From Apoderus coryli (taxonomy: Eukaryota; Arthropoda; Insecta; Coleoptera; Attelabidae), in NCBI GenBank assembly GCA_911728435.2, contig OU452210.1:5580001-5644000 (forward strand): a DNA stretch of 64,000 bases. Reading direction: 5' to 3'. Position 1 is the first letter of the stretch. Each line of letters opens with the position of its first letter. Below the pieces are notes generated by a model. The model saw nothing but the letters and a program-made list of their open reading frames with translations. It was not told where the DNA came from and searched no databases. Positions 35,008-45,834 of the stretch are shown piece after piece. Position numbers and translations under genes: made by a program.

Positions 35008-36666
35008 CATTGTTTCTATCTAAAAGCAGATAAAGGTAACAAGGTTGTGATTTTGAATAAAGTGGACTACTTTGAACGAGTTGATCAGCTCATTGAAAGT
35101 GGTCCATATAGAAAACTTAATAAGAATCCCTTGCCAAAGATGACGACACAAGTTAAATCAATTCTTAGTAAATGCAAAAACCTTGTTACTCCTAATCTGA
35201 AGCGTAGGTTACAGATATCTAATCCAACTATCTCTAAATTATATTGTCTACCCAAAATCCATAAACCCGGGAAATCGGTTAGACCAATTGTATCTGCTAT
35301 TTCTTCTCCTACTTATAACATATCAAAATGGTTAGTCGAACAATTCAAAAAATTATCCAATCCGTTAGAATCTTACTCCGTCCACAATTCATATGAATTT
35401 ATTGAGAGAGTTAAAAACATTATTCTAAATCCCAATGAAGTTCTTGTTTCTTTTGACGTATCTTCTCTGTTTCCGAGTGTCCCTATTCCAAAAACTCTCG
35501 AATATCTTCAAGATTATCTTACAAAGAATAATGTCGCATCCGAATTAATAGAAGAATATCTTTCACTTACAAATCTTTGTATGTCCCAAAATATTTTCCA
35601 ATATAATAATGAATTCTATGAACAACATGAAGGCACTGCTATGGGTAGCTGTTTATCCCCCTTTTTAGCTGAATTATTTATGAATTATTTTGAAGCCTCC
35701 GCGAAAACCAATTTTTCATATTTTCCCAGAGTTTGGATCAGATATGTGGACGATGTGTTTGCTGTTTTTGATACAAGTGTTGATACAATTGATAACTTTG
35801 TTGCCCAACTTAATAATTGCTTCTCATCTATCAAATTCACTTATGAATTAGAAAAAGATCGTAGACTTCCATTCCTGGACACACTTGTAATCAAAACCAG
35901 TGAAAATAAATTGGAATGTGACATATATAGAAAAAGTACGAATACATTCAGGTATATAACCAATGACTCTAATCATTGTTTCCAACACAAAATGGCCAGC
36001 CTAAATTTTCTTGTACATAGATTAATGAAATTTCCCCTTAATAAAAACCGTTTCGATACAGAGAAAAACACAATTAAAATGGTGGCTAGAGTTAATGGTT
36101 ATGATGACAATTTAGTTGACAAATTAATTAGAAAATATAAGTTTAAAAATGCACTTCATAATGCCACAACTTTCCGAGAAAGTCAAGATAGTTCTAAATT
36201 TATTTCGATCCCTTATCTTCCAAAATTTACACGCGGTTTAAATAAGATTTTTAGTGACATTGGCTTTAAAACTGTTTTTCAATCTAGTACACGTCTAGGC
36301 AATCTGTTGGGCAATCCAAAAGATAAAATAGAGATGACGGAAAAATCTGGCATTTATGAAATCAGTTGTAAGGATTGTGACAAAGTTTATATAGGACAAA
36401 CCAAAAGAAAACTTAATGTTAGATTTAAGGAGCATATTGCTCATTTAAGATATGGTAGGTTAGATAAGTCTAGTGTAGCAGAACATATGTTTGAAAATAA
36501 TCATAGAGTAGATTCTAGTAACTTAAGATTGTTGAAATCTGTTAGCAATTGGAAATATTTGGACGCTTATGAAAGTTTGGAAATTATTAAGAATAATTCA
36601 AAAGCACTAAACAAAGATAAGGGTCCAATCCCTAATAGTATTTTGTATTCTTTAGTATGTAAGTAA
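35008..36666 (+). CDS. Penelope-like RT + GIY-YIG endonuclease (N-terminally truncated)
   Basis: An open frame of about 552 codons, interrupted nowhere. It opens at the junction with the inverted copy, without an ATG (first ATG at 35140), and reads K-A-D-K-G-N-K-V-V-I-L-N early, so the natural N-terminus is missing. Counting from 35047, reverse transcriptase blocks are: L-P-K-I-H-K-P-G near residue 68, V-S-F-D-V-S-S-L-F-P-S-V-P near 134, A-M-G-S-C-L-S-P near 198 and catalytic Y-V-D-D at 233-236, then R-L-P-F-L-D-T. The C-terminus has G-I-Y-E-I-S-C-K-D-C-D-K-V-Y-I-G-Q-T from about 435, a GIY-YIG nuclease. Penelope elements use the nuclease to nick DNA and the polymerase to copy RNA at the nick. 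The catalytic centres look whole; only the start is lost. Confidence 0.93.
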   Translation, partial: HCFYLKADKGNKVVILNKVDYFERVDQLIESGPYRKLNKNPLPKMTTQVKSILSKCKNLVTPNLKRRLQISNPTISKLYCLPKIHKPGKSVRPIVSAISSPTYNISKWLVEQFKKLSNPLESYSVHNSYEFIERVKNIILNPNEVLVSFDVSSLFPSVPIPKTLEYLQDYLTKNNVASELIEEYLSLTNLCMSQNIFQYNNEFYEQHEGTAMGSCLSPFLAELFMNYFEASAKTNFSYFPRVWIRYVDDVFAVFDTSVDTIDNFVAQLNNCFSSIKFTYELEKDRRLPFLDTLVIKTSENKLECDIYRKSTNTFRYITNDSNHCFQHKMASLNFLVHRLMKFPLNKNRFDTEKNTIKMVARVNGYDDNLVDKLIRKYKFKNALHNATTFRESQDSSKFISIPYLPKFTRGLNKIFSDIGFKTVFQSSTRLGNLLGNPKDKIEMTEKSGIYEISCKDCDKVYIGQTKRKLNVRFKEHIAHLRYGRLDKSSVAEHMFENNHRVDSSNLRLLKSVSNWKYLDAYESLEIIKNNSKALNKDKGPIPNSILYSLVCK

Positions 36667-36778
36667 TTAATATATGTTGACGTATGTACCGCCCTCTCAT
36701 TGGTTGCGCGGCGCGTATCTGTGGTATGTGAATAGTATATAAGCTGTAATATATTTAGTAGTAGTTTAGTTTTAATTC

Positions 36779-36821
36779 TCTCCTGAGGATGCTAACATTG
36801 TTAGCGAAACGCGCGTCGAGA
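36779..36821 (+). ncRNA. Candidate hammerhead ribozyme in the PLE 3' region
   Basis: After the stop codon: TCTC, CTGAGGA, one T, hairpin GCTAAC-ATT-GTTAGC, GAAA, palindromic ACGCGCGT, C, then GAGA pairing with TCTC. Stem I can extend through UUAAAA/UUUUAA after an internal loop. The extra T before stem II departs from the strict consensus. Palindromic stem III suggests dimer action. Confidence 0.7.
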
Positions 36822-37344
36822 TTTAAAAGAAGTGTTTTGGTGAAGTGGTAAAACGATTGTCAGTTTAGTGTTCTACGCCAAAGGTTCTACTCATCGATTA
36901 TTTGAAACAGTAGTGTTAAACAAGGTTGAAGTGTTGTGAATGACGCCAAAGTTACTGAGTCATCTAAAAAAGGTTTGATTAGCTATTAGTTGTTTGTTTC
37001 TTTCATTTAATAATTTGATTCTGTTATTATTCCTTTGACTATCATAATTTGGTTCTGAGTCTTTGAGAATTACGTAGCATCTAGATTAACGCTCGTTAAA
37101 TATTATGTATTAAATTCGAACCTAGTGGCTATACTAATTATCTTATTAGGGTTTAGACGGGGTAATACTCTCTGCATTCATTATCCTATCTATATATAAC
37201 TCCGGTTAATTAGTACTACTACAATAGGATATACAACAGTAGACACATGTAAACACGTATCATCTACATGTACATAGTAATGCATATCCTATACCATGCA
37301 GAGGCCGAACAAACTCAATGTATAGGTAAAACCAGTCGTGTAAA

Positions 37345-37514
37345 TAGATGGGCAACGACTATGGTACTCTGACGAGCTCGTAACAAGAGCGAAACGAATT
37401 CGTCAGTATCTGTCGACCATGCCTCGGTCTGGTTCTATTGAATTAAATTAAACAAAATTCCTTGTGTAGGTAAACCCAATATATTAGTCCGCTTTGCAAT
37501 TAAATTATTTTTCA
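37345..37514 (+). repeat. Outer inverted repeat, right arm (PLE-like terminal repeat)
   Basis: Inverse match of 32127-32310, including the hammerhead, the CGGTCTGGTTCTATTGAATT block and the CCTTGTGTAGGTAAACCCAATAT block. It may be the other end of an older Penelope-like or retrozyme-type element into which the young PLE was inserted. Confidence 0.88.
37363..37410 (+). ncRNA. Candidate hammerhead ribozyme (plus strand)
   Basis: Plus strand, same layout as 32245-32292: GGTACT, CTGACGA, GCTC-loop-GAGC, GAAA, palindromic ACGAATTCGT, C, then AGTATC. Stem I pairs over six positions, with one G-U. The stem II loop differs from the left copy by one base (GTAACAA). Cleavage would be expected after the C at 37404. 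Confidence 0.82.
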
Positions 37515-39750
37515 TTTTTTATATTTACGGATATATAATCCTTTTAATTTTTTAATAAGTGTGTTATAAATGAGATTTCTGGACACCAGGTTCAAGTTGT
37601 CGTTGTCGCATAATGTAATAATATAATGTGAAGTACTTTTTTTGAAATTTAATATAACTTTGAGCGTGTATATAAGCTTTCTTTGGGAACAGCATACTGT
37701 ATTTCAATTTTATATGCTCTCTAAGCCACTTTAAGAAATTGATATTAAATTTCTAACGTCTAGGATTAAATGAAGCTTTTCTAACGTTTTTTACACTGTT
37801 GAGGTTAAACGACGCGTTGAATTTGTCTCTATATTTTTAAATATTTTTATCGTAGCGAAAAACTCAAGTAATTTATTTTTTTTTGTCCAAATTCATACAT
37901 ATTCAAATAAAAATAATGGGGGGATTCTATCCTCAATATATCAGAGCTTTACATACATTAAAAACGTGTTTTGTGAGATTTTACTCTAGAGCAGCGTAAA
38001 TTAAATAAAATGACATTAATATGTGCATTTACAGGTCCTTTAATATGAATAATTATTACTGGCTTTACGTCTAAACCCCAGTCTTGACGTGCAATCGAAC
38101 TAAAGCATGAGCCGTACCCAATCACATATATCCAAAGTGAGACACATACTACCATAAAATCTCTTCAACAGCCCACAACTTATCGCAGACAAATCGATCA
38201 TCGAATGTAAAGATACAAAAAATATGAATATAATGTGAAATCTTTTTTGTTCTTGAACCTTCTTGGAATTTTTGTTTGGGATTAGGTTCTATATAAAATG
38301 TTTGATTTATTTCTATCTATAAAACTTGGTTTTATCACTGTGGACAAACAATATTTCAATGTTATGTTTGCATTTTGATCAGATACATAAACCACAAAAG
38401 CAAAATTCACGAATAACACCTGTTTTGTTAGCATATTGCTACATTAAATTATTATGACTGCTCTAAAAATGAAGAACTTAAAACCCAATAATTATAATAT
38501 ACTTTACTACTTAAGGCTAACAAGGAACAGACATATATTTTAAAGGTAGAAATTAAGAAGAGCATTCAGCAAAGAACTGCAAGATATAATGAAGGATATA
38601 GATAATTTGAGGAATACAGTGTAACTTGGGAATGGCACATATGATATAGAGATCTTCTTTGTACCTTATGTTATGTGATATAATTTCGGACAAAGTTTGC
38701 AATACTTCAGAAACCATTATATAAATTTTCTAAATCTCTAGATAAAATTCACCATTACATCATTTTAAATCAACTTTAATATTCCGCAACAATAAATAAC
38801 GAGTCCGTTGATTATAATTTTAAAGAAAAGAGAGTCCTCATCGCAGAATTAATTTTGATTAACAGTTACACGTATGAATATTAAAGACAAAGAAGCGCGT
38901 GATTTATTTTTCAAGAGCAGTGTTGGTGTTGAATCCCTATGTAATTTTCTGAAGAATACGAACATTTACTTTTCCGATTTGTTGGGTTCTTTCATAAGTT
39001 TCAAATTACAAACCTTTTTTATAGTTTTTTTATTCTTTTGATTCGACGCAAACATGAATCTAGTTAATAAAAAACGATAAAAATTAAAATGCAAAGTTAA
39101 TTTTTAAAATTTTAACCGTTAGGGGTATTTTTGTTGAAGATTTGATTTGATATGGATTTGATATTAGGCATAATAATTTGTAACTTAAACATTTTGAAAA
39201 TATAAGTTTAAATTACCGAAACATATTTCTATAATCATTACAAAAACATTTTTTGCCTTTTAGATTATTGCCTGAGGACTTATAGATACGATAAACTGTA
39301 AAGAATATTGAAGTTTTCCTTCTTTTCAATTACTTTTTGAAAACCAATAAATTGTAAAAATTGAGAAAACTTCCACAGGCAACTCCACTTGTAGAAACAA
39401 TGCTTTATTATATCCTGTTTCAGTTTAACCGGGTTCTGGAAAAGCTGCTCTGAAGAAGCTAACCGGCTGATCAGCGAAACTTTAGCTAGTATAAATTAAT
39501 AATAATAATAATAAAAGGCTGTATTGTAAAAATAAACATTTTATAAATGGCGAAGTTGAAGTTAGTTTATACTTCTTAACTTAACTTAACTATCAATTCG
39601 ACACAGGATTTATCCAGAAGCATTTTTTCTATAAGTAGACCAACAGTTCAGCATATTCGAAATCTGTTTGCCACAGTGAGAGTAATATTATCATAGAAGG
39701 AAGAAGAAGTGATATTAATAACCTTTGAAAATTATCTAACATCTATAAAT
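37515..39750. other. AT-rich intronic spacer
   Basis: No genes recognised. Near 39450-39500, CTGAAGA ... CAGCGAAAC followed by an AAT run (about 39501-39520) resembles a decayed Penelope-type 3' end; stem pairing is poor. Confidence 0.5.
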
Positions 39751-39926
39751 AATTTATTTTTTAACTTTCTTAGGGTATAGGTTCATATTGAATTATATCG
39801 CAGAAAAGATATATAAAAACTTCGTTCAAAAAAAATATGTCATAAAATAAAACGAAGTTTTTATATATCTTTTCTCCGATATAATTCTATATGAACCTAC
39901 ACCCTAAGAAAGTTAAAAAATAAATT
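39751..39926. repeat. Hairpin with 76-bp arms
   Basis: Arms 39751-39826 and 39851-39926 are inverse copies with three mismatches by eye, around a 24-base loop. The outer end is AATTTATTTTTTAACTTTC. This is MITE-like or a possible small-RNA hairpin source. No coding. Confidence 0.93.
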
Positions 39927-41927
39927 AAGGAAAAAGGTTCAAGAATAATCATTTAAAGAATTATTTATAAATAATAATAAATAGTAAAATTGAAATCGGG
40001 CATCAAATTTATTTGAAGCCTAAAGATGTAGGTAGTAATAAATGAAGTCAATTAAGAGAAATGCATTTGGGGAGGAGTTATCAAGTAATAGACCGTCGGA
40101 AGATGTCTATGAAACATAATTTTATTGATTATTTTATATTTATGTTATACGTTGAATCGAGAGCAACAATAATAGTACCTACTGTAGGAAAGGTGTTTCG
40201 GAAGAATGATGCAATAATTGAACACATAGTTAAGATATGGAAAATAAATTAAAGTATGAGAATTAAATAGAAACGTGTATAAAATGTGAAGACTACACAA
40301 TGCACCACCATAATATGGGATTGTTGGTATTGGTAGTGTTTTATTGGAAAACACGTGAAGAAAAATGGAAATGCAATTTGATTAAGTGAATATTTATTTG
40401 GAAGACAAAAAAATATAACAATTGTGTAAAATTTTTGAACAGTAATAACTTTTATGTTACTTAATGTAAACATTTATATTGGGTAAAATAAACACTACTA
40501 CTCCTAATTATAAAAAACAATATAAATAAATTATAGATGGTTTTCTCTCATTGACAGAATACTTGGCATACCATGTTAATACCATCAAGTAGAGTATGTT
40601 GATTTCAAAACAATTTGTGCTAGGTAGGTACCTGCCTGCAATCAAAAACGTTTAATCCGATTTTTAACAACGACTTTGTTGTTAGAGTCAAAGATTTATG
40701 AAGTTGGTAAGCTCTATGTAAAATTATAGTGTATTATCTGTAAATTTTAGCTGAATATTTATGTATATTTGAACCAACACACAAATCTGTTTTTTTTCTA
40801 ATGACTTAACTTTAATGAAAAAATGACGATATAGGAACTATTTTAAAAATGTTTCCCTTCAAAATTAACCTACCGCCTAACCTGAATATTTAACTGTATG
40901 TAAAAACAAACGATATATTTTACAATTGTTTGGCTTTGGAGAAGATCTGCACGAACTGGAGTGATTAAGAGCTTACACGTTTTACTATAGTTAACTGAAG
41001 GCACATAGTTACCCGAAAAACATCATTGATTGTTCTACTGTGAATCTCAACAAAACATATATCTAGGATATCTGTAATTACTTTTTTAAGAAAAACAGAC
41101 ATAACAGGTATTCGGCACCTAGTAATATGTTAAAGTACCTACAACCAATAGGTAGGGAATTAGACTTGGATTAATTTGGTAGTGGATTTGTAAATTAAAA
41201 AAAAACACTAACTATTTGGTAAAATAGTAACAAAAACAAATGTGTCATCCAATACAACATAATATGTTATTCTACAACTCAGTTCAGCTGAGGTAATGTC
41301 GCTGTAAAATATTTTGCGTCTAATTTCTCTTTTAAAAAAAATTAAATATGATATTCTACTATTTTGGGACACACATTGTTGGACTCTAACCTCACACACA
41401 CACTTCTTTTTTCGTCCTCTTTTCCAAAACTGCCACACGTTTGGATCAATGTTGTTTTGTAAAAGGAACGTGCGTTTAAAATAGCTCGCTGGGTGGTGCT
41501 GTCTACATAAATATATTTTTCGCTGAGCGAACGGGTTGGGCCCATAATCTCGATAGTTCGTGTGGCAAATCGACCGCAGGGTTAGGTTCAATTTGAGGAT
41601 TAGGAATTGCCACCGTCTAGAGGTAAATTGATTTAGGAACAAGATACAAAATATATTATATTAAGAATTTGACATTGCTGTCGCCAAAATTATAGACATC
41701 CCTTAATACGCCATTCTGTAATAGGGTTACGGAATGTACAATATTCTGGAACAGTTATTCACACATCAGAATACCTATATTCCAAAACGGTATTTAAAAA
41801 AATATTTTTCATCTACGTACCCGAAATACGAAACATCTTTACCAGAGAATAAATCTGCAAATTATATCCTCAAAACTATATTTTTGATTTATAGGGATAA
41901 ATATTAATGCTTTTGATTTTATTTAAG
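39927..41927. other. AT-rich intronic spacer with a dispersed repeat
   Basis: The only thing of note is a copy of a dispersed repeat at about 40915-40995 (minus), related to 42524-42620 and 58035-58160. A 144-codon frame at 41208-41642 (minus) lacks any recognised feature. Confidence 0.5.
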
Positions 41928-42051
41928 GGGTACAAGTGGAATTGACATTGATTTACGACGAGTAGATATCGACCAATGTCCACTTCCAAAAGACGGATCT
42001 CAACTCAACATTTTTGCTGCTTCTGATAAATGCAAGAAAGAAACTACTCAA
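41928..42051 (+). CDS. Second exon of GPR158/CG31760-like receptor
   Basis: Internal exon of 124 bases between a TTTAAG acceptor and a GTAAGTGG donor. Its first base completes the AAG codon split with the exon ending at 26207. It then reads 41 codons without a stop and ends in phase 0, matching the phase-0 start of the exon at 48776. The peptide carries GTSGIDIDLRRVDIDQCP and later a second cysteine in A-S-D-K-C-K-K. The G-x-D-I-D-L-R-R-V-D-I-D-Q-C run is what I recognise from insect CG31760-type receptors, just C-terminal to the Cache-like fold. The intron before it is 15.7 kb and holds several Penelope-like elements; the intron after it is 6.7 kb and holds a THAP-bearing P-like transposon. 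Exon borders and phase are seen in the sequence; the family name is from memory. Confidence 0.82.
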
Positions 42052-42523
42052 GTAAGTGGAGACTATATCCAACATACATTTACACTAACAAATTAAAGCA
42101 TTATTACTTTGCTTAGGCAAACACTCCTAATAAAATAAAGTTTCGCTCTACACTAAATTTCAACCTATATGCTTTTTTAACGAATCGTATCTATTGATAC
42201 TGATAGAAAAACTACTATTAACTTTTTAATAATACTTCATTAAATTGAAAATTACAAAATAGAAAAGGTCAGAATAAAAATGCTAATATATTTGAGCTCC
42301 TCCATGGCTATCTCAATAGTTTCGATCTATTTCTGAAGTGGGAAAATACCTACCATAAATACTTTGTTAATTATTCTACAGAAATATTTGGATTGTATTG
42401 GTTTTAGAATTCAAATAAGAAATTTCATTGATAGTTTATTATTAAACAGTACTTGCAATTCAACTTCTAAGAGAAATACAAATACTACCAAGTCCACGTA
42501 CAACCCATTCACAAGACATTCAT

Positions 42524-42620
42524 AAAACGTGTTAGCTCTTATTCACTCTAATCCTCAACCAAAACGAGTTCCAGTCCGTGCATATCTCCTCCGAAGCCAC
42601 ACAATTGCAAAATATGCCAT
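42524..42620 (+). repeat. Dispersed repeat (three copies)
   Basis: Begins AAACGTGTTAGCTCTTATTC. Related minus-strand copies lie at about 40915-40995 and 58035-58160, and a tail-only match (GAAGCCAAACAATTGTGCGAA) at about 44800. Copies are well diverged. Type unknown, perhaps SINE. Confidence 0.6.
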
Positions 42621-42624
42621 GTGT

Positions 42625-44570
42625 GTATACAGTTAAATATTCAGGTCAGGTGGTAGGTTATTTTTGGTGAGGCTTCTTTGAACGGAAACATTATTCAAAT
42701 AGTTCCCAAATCATCACATTTTTCTTTAAAGTCAAGTCATTAGAAAAGAAAACATTTTTGTGTTATTCTTATGGAATCTACTCGCTTAAACAACATTAGT
42801 ATATTGTGCAACGAACATGAAATGACATATATTTATTGTGCAGGGGAAATGAAAACCAGCATTACAATGTACCACATTTTCAAATCATGATTGAACATAT
42901 AATAAAGGCATTTAAAGTCAGTCGTAGAAAAACTAACTTACAATGCTCTGCTGGCAGAATTTCTTTGAAATTATCGCCATGATCCACCATGTACTTATTA
43001 TTCGCGCAATAGCGTAATTAATCCGAAATCTATTTACATCCAACACACGGGCATATACTTAATTAAACATAAACTTAATTTTCCCAAGTTTATTTTATTT
43101 TTGCTAAAATAATTTTGTTTTTGAAAAAATTCCATATTATTTATATTTCATTCAATTGAATTCATTCAAAATATGGCAAGTAAAGATGAGAAATTCGCGG
43201 ATGCCACATTTTTAACTATAAAAACTAGGCGTATCATATTTGGACATTGGGAGAAAATTGTAAACACCACTATTCAGTAATTAAATGCAATCATGTAGTT
43301 TTCTTTCATGCCAGCTCCCCCTCCCCTACAAATTTTTATTTTTAGTTGGTAATCTATTATGCTTTTAAACCACATTTTACTTTTTAACAAAATGCACCTA
43401 AAAACCTACAAACAATAATGTTGTTGTTTGGGGTTGGGTACTTTTTCTAGACTATATGCGTAGATGTTTAATTAAAATTAGAATCATAATTTTATACTCA
43501 AATAAAAAATGTTTTTGAAAGCAGTAATTGGCGATTTATGTTTATTCATAGGGTTTTTTGCTCGTTAAACTGAGCATGAAATTTTACATTCATCAGTTTT
43601 AAAATACCTACTGAATTTTTGAAATGTTTCTACTTCCACATACTCGCGTTATTTTAAAAACTTTTTTACGTATGCATAATGCAAAATGAGAAACACGTTC
43701 ACGTGTGAAATTTGCTGTTGTTTAATGATCCTTTTATAAATACGAATAGTTCAAAATTAATATAACAGCATTGTATGGCTATCATTAGAAATTATTTTGG
43801 CAAAACTGTCGCCCAGTGTGTAATTGTATAAAGGCATGTCTATCTAATAAATTACAACAGCATGCAACCACGTATTGTTAAAAGCGTCAACCGAATAACA
43901 TACATATTTATGTGGAATATGGACCAGGTGCTATTTCCCTTTAAATGGTTAAAACATAAGACCAGGGACGGCACTGAATTGCTTGAAAGCGTTATCAATG
44001 TCATAGTTTAGTTGTACATACAAGCGGCCAATAGACTCAGTTCCAGATCTTGAGGGCCATCATTCTACCTCAAATAATATTCTAAACTTAACGTTTTTAC
44101 GACCAATATAGCTGATTCTTTAAAGAATCAAAAAACTATGGGCAGATTTATTACGCGTTGTACCTCTACTGCGACATTAACTTCACGTATTTTTATTTGC
44201 ATGTTGGTAACATTGACTTTTGTTATCCTTCAACGTCAATATCAGCATTTTTATTAATTGACAACTGAGGACCATCACATCAGTTCTACTGAACAAAGAA
44301 GTGAGGCTAAGCTGTGCTAATTTTAGTAGGCGGTGCCGCGCATCATCAATTGTTCTACTCCTTGGTTTTCAAGAATAGCCTGTTCTAGGCTGTTGCAGTT
44401 GATAACTTTGCCGGCGTTATCCTTCTTTGGCAAATATCAGCAATTTTTACTCACTTTTTCCTTTTAAAAAGTTTAGACACAGTGAACTGAGAAATTAACC
44501 TCACAATGCTTTATAGGATATGTTAATTTTGGTCCGTTGATACATATGGCATTTGAATATTGATCACCAT
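42625..44570. other. AT-rich intronic spacer
   Basis: No gene recognised on either strand. Confidence 0.5.
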
Positions 44571-44690
44571 CACCATCTGGGTTCTGGGCGTCTGCATTTA
44601 AAGACAATTTTCAAAACCCACTATGGCATACCTGTTCGCCAATTGCGTTAACGTTTACTCGAAATTGTAGCCTGTCTGCACATATTGCTA
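44571..44690 (+). repeat. tRNA-like SINE candidate, copy 2
   Basis: Shares CACCATCTGGGTTCTGGGCG and the CTATGGCATACCTGTTCGCC...GCGTTAACG region with 11416-11500, with an extra 18 bases (near 44612-44630). The B-box part is not preserved here. Confidence 0.5.
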
Positions 44691-45309
44691 CTCAACATGT
44701 CTTCTTTATAGAAGATATTTTTGAAGAGTACACTGTCATGATATGAATTTTAAGGTTATGATATAGCGTGGAAAATTTTAAACATTTTCATATATGCCAC
44801 GAAGCCAAACAATTGTGCGAAATGTATAAAAAATACATACAATATTAGTATTTGACGTGACGAATGTTATTGTAAACAAACTAAAGACCTAACCACAGAA
44901 ATCTTATATTATATATATACTCTAGAATGATAATCCCGTAGTACAAAAATGTAACCAAAAGTGTAGAGCTGTCCATAATGCGCATGATCACCAGTCACTT
45001 ATTTTTCAACAGGACCGGCTTTGATTAAATGTAATATTACTGTTATAGGTATATTTAAAATTAAATTTTACCATTTGGTAATTCAAATAAAAAAATGGAA
45101 TAAAAGAATTTAAGAAATAAAAAATTACATTAAATATATAAATACTTTATTGTCTAACAGGTACAACCCAATAATAATAAATCTAAGCAGAAACGAGAAA
45201 TAAGTAAAAATTCTAATATTGGAAAATATCGTAAGGACTTGAGCATTCTAATTATTTATTTTATTATTATATAATATTTGTTTGTTTATACAACCACCTT
45301 AGGCCTCTT

Positions 45310-45480
45310 ACCTCTCTACAGCCTTCAAAGAAGGGGTGCAAGAAACAGTGATTTCACGAATATTTTCCGTGTCCATGTAAACCACTTCCATATCATCCGT
45401 ACTACTCGCAATAGTATTTTGTGACAAAACATGGTTGGTAGAACTTTTATTCTCAGCAATTTCATGGAGGATTCTATAAT
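45310..45480 (-). CDS. Putative second exon of the THAP gene
   Basis: Minus-strand open stretch between an acceptor-like AATTATAG and a donor-like GAGAG-GTAAGAG. It encodes an acidic, serine- and threonine-rich peptide with T-D-D-M-E-V-V-Y-M-D-T-E-N-I-R-E-I and no known domain. An AATAAA signal for this strand lies near 45144-45150. I could not find a donor in the THAP exon that joins it in phase, so the transcript structure is inference. Confidence 0.4.
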
Positions 45481-45625
45481 TAAGTATATTCCAGTTTAAC
45501 AACAGAATTCAAACGAACTTTGTATACCTACACAACGTAGGAAATATATTCTTGACATACATATCATGCATTTTTGACTGACTGCTTTTAAGTAAACAGT
45601 GTCTTGATATCAAACGATTAAGAAT

Positions 45626-45834
45626 TTAACTTCCACTCTCATTTACATAATCTCTTCTTTTCAACAAAAGTTTGGGAACTGCATAGGGTACGAGGGTGAT
45701 CCTCTTGCCGTCTTCTCTACAAATGATATCTTCTGCAGCGAAATGCTTACTGCATATGACATTCCCATCACATACATTTTCTGTACTAGGATCCCAATGC
45801 CCGCATCCAAACATCATGTCTTTTTTTTGTCAAG
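45626..45834 (-). pseudogene. THAP-domain exon of the P-like element
   Basis: Minus strand. An acceptor-like ATTTTTAG precedes 45834. One frame reads L-T-K-K-R-H-D-V-W-M-R-A-L and stops; the next frame reads W-D-P-S-T-E-N, V-I-C-S-K-H-F and L-V-P-Y-A-V-P-K-L-L, ending at a TAA. Together these are the central and C-terminal THAP signatures: W-x-x-A-L, W-x-P, C-x-x-H-F and the A-V-P box; the first two zinc cysteines must lie in an earlier exon. A frameshift or small deletion near 45795-45805, after a run of eight A, splits the domain. The domain would bind element ends. Either it is a broken gene or the A-run length is misassembled. Confidence 0.75.

Larger units (their letters stand above)
33778..36901 (+). 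mobile_element. Young Penelope-like element with inverted-repeat structure
   Basis: A 3,124-bp insertion with a 13-bp target duplication, TTGAAACAGTAGT, at 33765-33777 and 36902-36914. It consists of a minus-strand partial copy (33778-35009), a unique part (35010-35636) and a plus-strand continuation (35637-36868) that is the exact-length inverse of the first (1,232 bp each), with very few differences. A 33-bp tail follows. This is a known habit of Penelope-type elements: a 5'-truncated copy joined in opposite orientation to a longer one. Confidence 0.92.

Noticed and set aside
39450..39500. CTGAAGA ... GAAAC as a further hammerhead
   Set aside because: Stem I does not pair and stem II is only about 3 bp; kept only as a possible PLE end.
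41208..41642. 144-codon minus-strand open frame
   Set aside because: No domain, splice border or coding bias recognised, and a second frame in the same place is also open; most likely chance.
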